Below, one piece after another: positions 1 through 6,923 of a stretch of 64,000 nt of DNA. The position numbers were made by a program, and so were the translations under genes. Numbering within the stretch: the first letter of the stretch is position 1; each line of letters opens with the position of its first letter. Source of the DNA: Rubrivivax sp. (lineage in GTDB: Bacteria; Pseudomonadota; Gammaproteobacteria; Burkholderiales; Burkholderiaceae_C); the NCBI GenBank assembly GCA_022842595.1, contig JALHPF010000022.1, positions 33,940-97,939 on the forward strand. Direction: 5' to 3'. Under the pieces are notes generated by a model, which was not told the DNA's origin, did not search any database, and saw only the letters and a list, made by a program, of their open reading frames with translations.

Positions 1-395
1 TGCAGTTCGTTTTCCAGCTGCACTTGCACCAGCCTGGCGGCGGCCTGCTTGTCGTGCCGTGCCTGGACGAGCTCGTTCGCCAGCGCGTCGCGTTCCTTTT
101 CCACAGCGCCCAAGGCCTCGGCCACGGCCAGCCTGCGCGCCACCTCGCCGGCATCGAGCATCGCCTTCAGGCCCTGGATCTCGGCGTCCTTCGCCGCGGC
201 GGCCTGCTGCAGTTCACCGGCCAAGCGCGCCTTGGCCAGTTCGACGGCATTGCGCTTGTCCTGTTCGGCCAGTTCCAGGCGTTCGTGCAGCTGCTGCTCG
301 AATTCGCCGTCACGCACCTGCTTCAGGATGTCGGCGTACCCGGCCTCGTCGATCTTGAAGGCCTTGCCGCAGTGCGGGCAGTTGATCTCGTGCAT
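1..395 (-). CDS. DUF2130 domain protein, N-terminal part, cut by left edge
   Basis: The reading frame starts at an ATG at 395 and stays open to the window edge, giving 131 residues. The protein opens with MHEINCPHCGKAF, so a CxxC pair that could bind zinc lies within the first ten residues. A long charged stretch rich in Glu, Lys, Gln and Ala follows and is very probably a coiled coil. This layout (short CxxC head, coiled coil, then a nuclease-like core) is typical of DUF2130 proteins. The core lies outside the window. Its cellular role is not established, and I infer the family from the N-terminus only. Confidence 0.8.
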   Translation of the reverse strand, partial: MHEINCPHCGKAFKIDEAGYADILKQVRDGEFEQQLHERLELAEQDKRNAVELAKARLAGELQQAAAAKDAEIQGLKAMLDAGEVARRLAVAEALGAVEKERDALANELVQARHDKQAAARLVQVQLENEL

Positions 396-521
396 GGCTG
401 TGCGTAGGGCGTCCGGGCGGAAAGTGGTTGCGACATCCCGCCGTGCACCGTCTGGCTGGCTACCCGAGGTGCGTGCAAGGCAGGGCGACCGGGTGTTGTA
501 ACAGAGCCGATGCAAAGCGCT

Positions 522-1931
522 TCATGCCTTCACCAGCTTCCACCGCCCTCGCGAGAACAGCCACAGGGTGAACAGGCCGACCGCTGTCTCCGAGACGAAC
601 ACCCCCCAGAACACACCGGTATGGGCCCAACCCAGCGGCAAGGCCAGCACCCATGCCAGCGGAATCTGGATGAGCCAGAAGAAGACCAGGTTGATCCAGG
701 TCGGCGTCATCGTATCCCCGGCGCCGTTGAAGGCCTGCACCGCCACCATCCACCAGCCGTAGACGAAGTACGAGTAGGCCAGGATCGAGAGCCATTCACC
801 GCCGATGGCGATGACTTCGGCGTCGTCGGTGAACAGGCCGACGATCGCGTCGTGCCAGAAGAAGAACAGCACGGAAACGCCCACCGTGAACACCATGTTC
901 ATCCAGCCGATGCGCCACACCGCGGCCTCGGCGCGCGCGCTTTGGCCCGCGCCCAGGTTCTGCCCCACCAGGGTGGCCGCCGCGTTCGACATGCCCCAGG
1001 CAGGCATCAGCGTGAACATCATGACGCGCATCGCGATCGTCGCGCCGGCCACGGCTTCGGTCGACAGGCTCGCCAGGATGCGCATCAGGAAGATCCATGC
1101 CGTCATCGCGACGAGCATCTGGCCGACGCCGCCCAGCGAGGTACGGGCGATGTGTAGCATCGTCGCGCCGTGCCAGCGCAGGCTGGCGCGGGCGATGCGC
1201 AAGTGCTCGCTGCCGCGCGCCAGGATCCACAACTGCATCAGCACCCCGGCGCCGCGGCCGATGTTGGTGGCGATCGCCGCACCTTCGATGCCCATGGCGG
1301 GAATCGGCCCGAAGCCGAAGATCAGGATCGGGTCGAGCACGATGTTCAGGGCATTGGCGACCCACAGGACGCGCATCGCCGCAGCCGCGTCACCGGCGCC
1401 GCGGAAGACGGCGTTGATGACGAACAGCAGCAGGATCACGACGTTGCCGCCCAGCATCCACTGCGTGTAGCGGAAGCCATGTTCGATGGCCCAGGTGTCG
1501 GCGCCCATCAGGCGCAGCAGGTCCTGGGCCCAGAAGATGCCGGCAGCGGCGACGGGCAACGAGACCAGCGCCGCGAGCAGCACCGCCTGCACCGCCGACA
1601 GGGCCGCTTCTTCGCCGCGCTGCTCGCCGACGCGCCGGGCGACGATGGCGGTGACCGCCATCGCCAGCCCCATGGCCACCGAGTACAGCAGGAACAGGTA
1701 GGTCTCGGTCAGGCCCACCGTGGCCACGGCCGACGCGCCCAGCCGGGCCACGAAGAAGATGTCGACCACTGCGAAGGTGGATTCGAGCACCAGTTCCAGC
1801 ATCATCGGAATGGCCAGCAGGAACACCGCGCGTTTCAGCGGAATGCGCGTGTAGTCGGCCGTGGTGCCGCGCAGGGCCGCCCGCAGGTCGGCCCACCGTG
1901 CCGGCGACGCTGCGCCTTCGACGTCAGCCAC
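522..1931 (-). CDS. MATE family efflux transporter
   Basis: A polytopic inner-membrane protein of about 469 residues with some twelve hydrophobic segments and the two-fold repeat layout of MATE antiporters, which export drugs or metabolites using Na+ or H+. Early segments read FLLAIPMMLELVLESTFAVV and DIFFVARLG, the usual MATE opening; the equivalent of the second half starts near HIARTSLGGVGQM. I chose a GTG start at 1931, which overlaps the upstream VOC gene by eight bases. An ATG at 1958 would add an unlikely Trp/Pro-rich head. The substrate cannot be told from sequence. Confidence 0.88.
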   Translation of the reverse strand: MADVEGAASPARWADLRAALRGTTADYTRIPLKRAVFLLAIPMMLELVLESTFAVVDIFFVARLGASAVATVGLTETYLFLLYSVAMGLAMAVTAIVARRVGEQRGEEAALSAVQAVLLAALVSLPVAAAGIFWAQDLLRLMGADTWAIEHGFRYTQWMLGGNVVILLLFVINAVFRGAGDAAAAMRVLWVANALNIVLDPILIFGFGPIPAMGIEGAAIATNIGRGAGVLMQLWILARGSEHLRIARASLRWHGATMLHIARTSLGGVGQMLVAMTAWIFLMRILASLSTEAVAGATIAMRVMMFTLMPAWGMSNAAATLVGQNLGAGQSARAEAAVWRIGWMNMVFTVGVSVLFFFWHDAIVGLFTDDAEVIAIGGEWLSILAYSYFVYGWWMVAVQAFNGAGDTMTPTWINLVFFWLIQIPLAWVLALPLGWAHTGVFWGVFVSETAVGLFTLWLFSRGRWKLVKA

Positions 1932-2397
1932 GCCGCGCCACCACGATGGCGGCCACATCGATCTTCTGCATCGTCATCATGGCCGCGAACGCTCTCTTCG
2001 CTTCGTCGCCACCGGCGGCAATCGCCTCGGTCAGAACGCGTGGCGTGATCTGCCACGAAAGGCCCCAGCGGTCCTTGCACCAGCCACAGGCACTGGGCGC
2101 CCCGCCGTTGTCGACGATGGCGTTCCAGTAGCGGTCGGTCTCCGGCTGGTCTTCGGTGGCGATCTGGAACGAGAAGGCTTCGGTAGGCCTGAACGCCGGG
2201 CCACCGTTGAGGCCGAGACAGGGGATGCCGGCGACCGTGAATTCCACCGTCAGCACGTCGCCAGCCTGGCCGGACGGGTAGTCGGCGGGGGCCCGGTGCA
2301 CCGCCGTCACGCGGCTGTCGGGGAAGGTGGCGGCGTAGAAACGCGCAGCCGCTTCGGCGTCCTTGTCGAACCACAGGCAGATCGTGTTCTTGGGCAT
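1924..2397 (-). CDS. VOC superfamily protein, PhnB/3-demethylubiquinone-methyltransferase-like fold
   Basis: A 157-residue cytoplasmic protein of the PhnB-like branch of the VOC superfamily. It starts MPKNTICLWFDKDAEAAARF and carries the family blocks FYAATFPDS, FTVAGIPCLGLNGG and WCKDRWGLSWQI. Such proteins are often annotated as methyltransferases but have no proven reaction. The start is supported by a GAGGAC ribosome binding site about seven bases upstream. It overlaps the start of the MATE gene, so the two are probably co-transcribed; a functional link is not evident. Confidence 0.88.
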   Translation of the reverse strand: MPKNTICLWFDKDAEAAARFYAATFPDSRVTAVHRAPADYPSGQAGDVLTVEFTVAGIPCLGLNGGPAFRPTEAFSFQIATEDQPETDRYWNAIVDNGGAPSACGWCKDRWGLSWQITPRVLTEAIAAGGDEAKRAFAAMMTMQKIDVAAIVVARRG

Positions 2398-3062
2398 CGT
2401 TCAGTCCTCAAGTGAAAGGCACTCCGAGAGATCTCGACGTTCGAGCCGCCTGGGTTTCGACGTCGTCGGCCGCCATCATCCCAGCAGCAGTTGGAACTGG
2501 TGTGCCTCATCGCCAACGCCCGGCCGGCCCTGGCCTGCACGCCATGGCCGCGTGAACTGCACGCCGAGGCGGGCGTGGACGCCACGGACTGTTGAGCCAC
2601 TACTGGGTTTCAAATGATGGCATCGACACCCGAAGGCCCCTCATGAGCGATTCCTGCTGCAGTCACGGCTGCACCAGCCCTGCGGCCAGCCAGAGCCCGC
2701 GCAACATGAGGGCAGGCCCACGAAAACGCCACGATGTGGAATCGGTCGACAGATTTCGGTCAACGCAACGGGCGTCAGCCCGGCGACGCCGGGACTGAGC
2801 CGCGTCAACATGTCCTGCTGCGGCAGGTTGTCCTGACTCGGGCTCGGCCCTGCCGGGGGTGTCCGGCGGCCACTGCGGAGGCTGGCACAACGGAAGCTCG
2901 AGCAGCCGGGAGCAGTCAGACCCTGCCGCGCTGACGCTAGGCAACAGGCCTCATCAAAACCCGGTGCGGTCTAGCTGGCAGCGGCGTAGCGGCTGACACT
3001 TCGGTCAGGCCGTGCGTTTTCGATTCGGCCGCCCCCGCCTTCACCGGGACAGCGCAGTGCCC
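2398..3062. other. 665-base gap without a convincing gene
   Basis: No frame here carries a complete recognisable protein. On the plus strand, 2482-2595 has host-like codon use and ends in TGA (text near LELVCLIANARPAL, then PWPRELHAEAGVDA), so it may be the tail of a decayed gene. At 2643 a short frame begins MSDSCCSHGCTSP, resembling the Cys-rich head of some metal transporters, and stops after 51 codons. Both readings are weak. Confidence 0.3.
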
Positions 3063-3719
3063 TCACTTGGTATCGACGAACCCGACCACATGGCCCTCTT
3101 CGTTGATGTCCTGCATGTAGAACACCCAGGAGCCGTTCTTGCCGCGTGTGCCGAAGACCCGGGCATAGGTGTCGTAATAGGTGGTGCCTGTCTTGGCCCG
3201 CTCTTCCATCAGCGCCTTGCCCAGTTTGCCCAAGCGCTTCGCGCCACTGATCGAGAAGCGCCGAGTTCGAACCGCTCCAGGCACTGCGACCTCCAGCGCA
3301 TCGCGCTGCGTGGTGCCTCTCTGGGTGGAGCCGCCCCCGGTATCGCCGGCCACATGCTGGACTGTCACCAACTTGGCCTGATCGTCATGAAAGCTCATCG
3401 TGAACCGGCAGTTGCTGAAGTGTGAAGTCACGAAGTGGGCCGGACTGCTGCCGTCCAAGCTCACCTTGGTCACACCTTTCGAAGCCCAAGGCAGGTAGTA
3501 GATCTCCTTGCCTGTACCGCCATCCAGGCCGGTCTTCTTGAACATCTTGATCTTGTTGGGCTCTTCGAACTTCCAGACGATCTCTGTCTTGTAGCCCTGG
3601 ATGTCTCCCGTACCCGTGATGTCGAACTCGACTTCGTTGAAATCGAGTTCGTAGTCGGTGAATGCCTGCTTGAGGTTGCCGTCATGAAGGAGCTGTTTGA
3701 ATTCAAGCAGGCTGGCCAT
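3063..3719 (-). CDS. hypothetical protein
   Basis: A 218-residue protein that I do not recognise. It has no signal peptide or membrane segment, is rich in Thr, Gly, Lys and Phe, and looks like a soluble mostly-beta protein. Segments such as GTGDIQGYKTEIVWKFEEP and GTTYYDTYARVFGTRGKNG look like structured regions. Its codon use is less GC-extreme than that of its neighbours (for example AAG/TTC-rich stretches), which may mean it arrived by transfer. It stands alone between two gaps. The ATG at 3719 is the first start in frame; a GGAG lies rather far upstream. Confidence 0.65.
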   Translation of the reverse strand: MASLLEFKQLLHDGNLKQAFTDYELDFNEVEFDITGTGDIQGYKTEIVWKFEEPNKIKMFKKTGLDGGTGKEIYYLPWASKGVTKVSLDGSSPAHFVTSHFSNCRFTMSFHDDQAKLVTVQHVAGDTGGGSTQRGTTQRDALEVAVPGAVRTRRFSISGAKRLGKLGKALMEERAKTGTTYYDTYARVFGTRGKNGSWVFYMQDINEEGHVVGFVDTK

Positions 3720-4094
3720 GGGATCAGGTACTCCGCAAGCAGGTCATAGACACACCGATCGGCCGAAAACCCCGGGGGCGCGGTCGGTCGATCGATCTCG
3801 ATCTTGACCGATGTCGTCAACCCGGGCAAGCGTGAAACCTGGACGCTGGCCAGCGAGCACAGTCCGAACCGGGGCGGCTGACTCGAGATCGCCTCGGCGG
3901 ATCTGACAGCGATGGTGAACGAGATAGTCCCGGTTCACGGATCCCCACTGCTGTCGCCGAAAAGCTCAAGGCCTGGAATGGCACGGCTGTCGAAGTCGAC
4001 GGTTCGTCGCCGCAAGTTCTTGGCCCGGGGACAAGTGCCGGGCGGGCGGGCGCGCTACCAGTGGCACGCCGAACCGTCGCTGCGCAGACATGGC
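3720..4094. other. 375-base gap, nothing recognised
   Basis: Short open frames exist on both strands (for example 3744-3938 minus, about 64 codons), but none shows a recognisable motif or good ribosome binding site. The gap lies between the unknown protein and the 3' end of the ECF sigma factor gene. Confidence 0.4.
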
Positions 4095-4631
4095 TCAGCG
4101 CAGCGTCTCGGCCAGGAACAGCCGGGCCTGCTCCCAGTCGCGCCGCACGGTGCGGTCGGTGATGCCCAGCGCCTCGGCAATCTCGACTTCGGTGAGGCCG
4201 GCGAAATACTTCATTTCCACCACCTGGGCCATGCGGGCGTCCTGCTGAGCCAGGACTTCGAGCGCTTCATTCACCTGCAGGATGTGCGCCTCGCCTCCGG
4301 GCTGCGGCAAGGCGTCGGCCTCGCCGCTGGTGAGCGTGAGGTGGGGTGCGCTGCCGCCACGGCGTTCGGCCTGCTGCTCGCGCACCAGGTCGATGATGAT
4401 GGATCGCATGGCCTTGCCGGCATAGACCAGAAAACTCGGACGATCCGGAAACCGGCGTTCGGCACCGCTCGACAGCCGCAGGTAGCTTTCGTGTACCAGC
4501 GCCGTGGTGTCCAGCACCGCACTGCGGCCCCCGCCGCGCAGCCGGCTGCGAGCCAGGCGTCGCAGGTCGGCGTAGGCGGCGGCGTAGTGCGCGCCCAGTG
4601 CGACGGGAGCGCTTGGCGTGTTCTCGCTCAT
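4095..4631 (-). CDS. ECF sigma factor of the kinase-linked type
   Basis: A 178-residue sigma-70-family regulator. Region 2 is seen in AAYADLRRLARSRLRGGG and in FLVYAGKAMRSIIIDLVREQ, and region 4 (the -35 binding helix-turn-helix) in YFAGLTEVEIAEALGITDRT followed by VRRDWEQARLFL. This matches the ECF-like group (TIGR02999 type) that is usually encoded beside Ser/Thr kinases with repeat tails rather than beside anti-sigma factors. The kinase at 6924-9674 fits that pattern. I chose the ATG at 4631 (MSENTPSAP); the frame is open upstream to 4781, but the extra residues do not look like sigma-factor sequence. It may control the PEP-CTERM genes between it and the kinase, which is inference. Confidence 0.88.
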   Translation of the reverse strand: MSENTPSAPVALGAHYAAAYADLRRLARSRLRGGGRSAVLDTTALVHESYLRLSSGAERRFPDRPSFLVYAGKAMRSIIIDLVREQQAERRGGSAPHLTLTSGEADALPQPGGEAHILQVNEALEVLAQQDARMAQVVEMKYFAGLTEVEIAEALGITDRTVRRDWEQARLFLAETLR

Positions 4632-4692
4632 GGCGGCCGAATTCTGTACCTGTGCTTTCGACTTTGCACCTGCGGTGACAGCTTGACACAGT

Positions 4693-4712
4693 CTCTCCTC
4701 CATCGGAGGGAG
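4693..4712. promoter_or_regulatory. imperfect inverted repeat between divergent sigma factor and PEP-CTERM genes
   Basis: CTCTCCTCCATCGGAGGGAG forms an imperfect palindrome around ATC. It lies 61 bases before the sigma factor start and 99 before the first PEP-CTERM gene. It could be an operator for one or both, but only the symmetry supports this. Confidence 0.25.
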
Positions 4713-4811
4713 CCATTCTGCAGCCATCGATGTCCGTTTCGACCCCGGCGAATCCGTCCAGACAGGTACAGGGTTGCACATGGTGTGCGACTACCGAGCC
4801 GGGAGCGAACT

Positions 4812-5747
4812 TTGGACGGTCAATTCAATATACGGGTGGCGCGCTGCTGGCGCGCCGGCACCCTGGCAGCGGCGCTGCTGTCCGGGGCCTCGAGCGCAGC
4901 ACTTGCGCAGGGCATCACGGTGCTTCAGAGCAGCAACGACAGCCTCGGGAACGGCATCTTCGACACACCAGACTACGCGGTTGAGTTCCGCAGCTCTTTG
5001 GTCGTGGACGCTCCGCTCTGGGAAGCTGGAACGGCCAGCGTTCGGCAGCATCTGAGCTGGCTTTCTGCAGTGAGCCTCAAGCCGAACAGCATCGAGCCCG
5101 GCGTCGGTTCTGTGCCAAACATCGGCTGGAGCCTGAAGGTCCGTGTCGACGATCCCTTCAACCAGGGTTTCACGCTGGTGGTGGACAACAAACTTCGCGG
5201 CCAGCTCTCGGCCCTGCGATCCGGTGGCATCAACGCCGGGTCGGGGTATGCCCACACTGAACTGTCTGCCCTGCAACCGGTGGTGAGCGGGACCTCGATC
5301 TCGGGCGTGCAGCCGCTCCCGGGCGCTTCGATGCCGGACCTGGAAGCTCGGTGGGACGAACTCACCGGCAACGACAGGCGAACCGTCGATCGGTTCGGTA
5401 CCGACACTCTAGGCACGTGGTTCGGCACCCAGGTCTTCACCTTCCAGCTGGAGCCGACCAGGATCGGCTCCTCGGCCAGCCAAAGCGCAACGCCCCCGGG
5501 AAGCGCCGCTGCCTGGCAGCAGTTCGGTCGAGGCCCCATCCTCCCGTCGCTCGACTTCGTGCTGCCCGGACCCGGCGACCGGCCGCTGGAAGAACTGGGC
5601 CAGTTCTTCCAGGTCAGCGCCGTCTTCATGCCCGCAGCCATTCCGGAGCCCGGCAGCTGGGCGCTGCTGGCCGCTGGCCTGGGCCTGGTGGTCTTGCGCT
5701 GGCGGCAAGGTGCTGCAGGCGCACAGCACAAGGGAGCGACATCATGA
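4812..5747 (+). CDS. PEP-CTERM sorted exported protein
   Basis: A 311-residue secreted protein. A Sec signal peptide runs from about residue 9 to 36 (TLAAALLSGASSAALAQ, cleavage after ALAQ). The C-terminus has the PEP-CTERM sorting signal IPEPGSWALL, a transmembrane stretch and a basic end (RWRQ). Such proteins are processed by an exosortase and delivered to the cell surface or to exopolysaccharide. No ATG lies near the signal peptide; I chose the TTG at 4812 because GGGAG lies six bases upstream. A GTG at 4836 is the alternative. The stop overlaps the next ATG (ATGA), so the two PEP-CTERM genes are translationally coupled. The central domain is not recognised. Confidence 0.82.
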   Translation: MDGQFNIRVARCWRAGTLAAALLSGASSAALAQGITVLQSSNDSLGNGIFDTPDYAVEFRSSLVVDAPLWEAGTASVRQHLSWLSAVSLKPNSIEPGVGSVPNIGWSLKVRVDDPFNQGFTLVVDNKLRGQLSALRSGGINAGSGYAHTELSALQPVVSGTSISGVQPLPGASMPDLEARWDELTGNDRRTVDRFGTDTLGTWFGTQVFTFQLEPTRIGSSASQSATPPGSAAAWQQFGRGPILPSLDFVLPGPGDRPLEELGQFFQVSAVFMPAAIPEPGSWALLAAGLGLVVLRWRQGAAGAQHKGATS

Positions 5748-6487
5748 ATCACATCCGACACGCTGCATTCCTAGTGGCCGCGGGTCTGTGCGCGGCTCCC
5801 GCCGCCGCGCAGCAGCCCACGCTGACCAGCCGCCTGTCATCGGTGGTGGGCAGTTTCCTCGTCGGCTATTCGACGCTGGGCGACGGCGGCTCGTTCAACG
5901 AAACGCTGAACACGCTGGACGCCGCGTTCAGCCGCAACGAGGCCGATGCCGGCGGCGTCGATGGCTTCGTCGGCAGCACGCCCGTGCAAGGCAACGCCAG
6001 CTTCGCGGTGACGCAGGACTACGCCATCACGCCGCTGCTGTTCAGCGCCTCGGGCACCGGTGCCACCTCGGCGGATACACCCTACACCTACGTCAGCGTC
6101 GGCGCACAGACCATCAGCCAGCTGCGCCTGCGGTTCACCGTGGCGGTGCCGACGCCCTATGTGCTGACCGGTGAAGTGACGCACTCGATCGGCGCGCCCG
6201 TGCTGGGCCTCACGCCCACGGCATCGGCCTTCGCCCGGCTGGTCGGCAGCCCGGGCGGCGGTGGTGCGTGGTTGTCCACCAGCACGCCCGGCGCCTTCAC
6301 GACCAGCGGCACCTTCATGCCGGGCTTCACCTACGAACTCGAAGGCCGCGCCAACAGCAACCTCAACGCCAGCTCGCGCTTCGCGATGAACCTGGTGCTG
6401 AGCCCCGTGCCCGAGCCGGCGCAGGTGGCGCTGCTGGCGCTGGGCCTGGGCCTGCTGGCCGCACGCAGGGGTCTGCGCCGTGAGTGA
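5744..6487 (+). CDS. PEP-CTERM sorted exported protein
   Basis: A 247-residue secreted protein with a signal peptide (HAAFLVAAGLCAAPAAAQ) and a C-terminal PEP-CTERM signal: VPEPAQVALLALGLGLLAAR followed by RGLRRE. The middle is rich in Thr, Ser, Gly and Ala and probably forms a beta-sandwich, as is common for surface proteins of this class. The ATG is preceded by AGGGAG seven bases upstream and overlaps the stop of the first PEP-CTERM gene by four bases. Ser/Thr-rich regions fit possible glycosylation, which is inference. Confidence 0.86.
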   Translation: MNHIRHAAFLVAAGLCAAPAAAQQPTLTSRLSSVVGSFLVGYSTLGDGGSFNETLNTLDAAFSRNEADAGGVDGFVGSTPVQGNASFAVTQDYAITPLLFSASGTGATSADTPYTYVSVGAQTISQLRLRFTVAVPTPYVLTGEVTHSIGAPVLGLTPTASAFARLVGSPGGGGAWLSTSTPGAFTTSGTFMPGFTYELEGRANSNLNASSRFAMNLVLSPVPEPAQVALLALGLGLLAARRGLRRE

Positions 6488-6794
6488 CTGGGTCGGCTGG
6501 CTGGCCTCGGCCCTGGTGCTGGCCACCTTCTGCATGCGCGGCATGGTGGGCCTGCGCCTGACGGCCATCGCCAGCAACCTGGCCTTCATCGCTTACGGCG
6601 CCAGCGCCGGCATCGACCCGGTGCTGATGCTTCACGTGCTGCTGTTGCCACTCAATGCCTGGCGGTTGGCGCAAAGCCGGCCGCAGAGCCAGCTCTCTCT
6701 GCGCACCTTGTTGCGGTCCGCGCGCAGCACCCATCGCAAGAGCAAAGCCGCTTTGACTTCCGGCTCAAGGCCGGCGGGCCTCCAGGGAGATTGA
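6480..6794 (+). CDS. small inner-membrane protein
   Basis: A 104-residue protein starting at a GTG at 6480 inside the end of the second PEP-CTERM gene (eight-base overlap). Residues 5-65 form about three hydrophobic helices (for example WLASALVLATFCMRGMVGL and LMLHVLLLPLNAWRL); the C-terminus is basic and polar. Short membrane proteins of this size and layout occur in YgjV-like families, but the match is loose. Its position as third gene suggests co-expression with the PEP-CTERM genes. The function is unknown. Confidence 0.65.
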   Translation: MSDWVGWLASALVLATFCMRGMVGLRLTAIASNLAFIAYGASAGIDPVLMLHVLLLPLNAWRLAQSRPQSQLSLRTLLRSARSTHRKSKAALTSGSRPAGLQGD

Positions 6795-6923
6795 CACGGG
6801 TGACCCCATCCTGTTCGCCTGGAGCTGTCTCCCGGCCAGCACATCGACAGCGCCACGCTCACTGAAGGCCACTGCGTCGCCGAGCTCACCATGCCAGACC
6901 TGGGCACGCGGGAGGCAAACCCG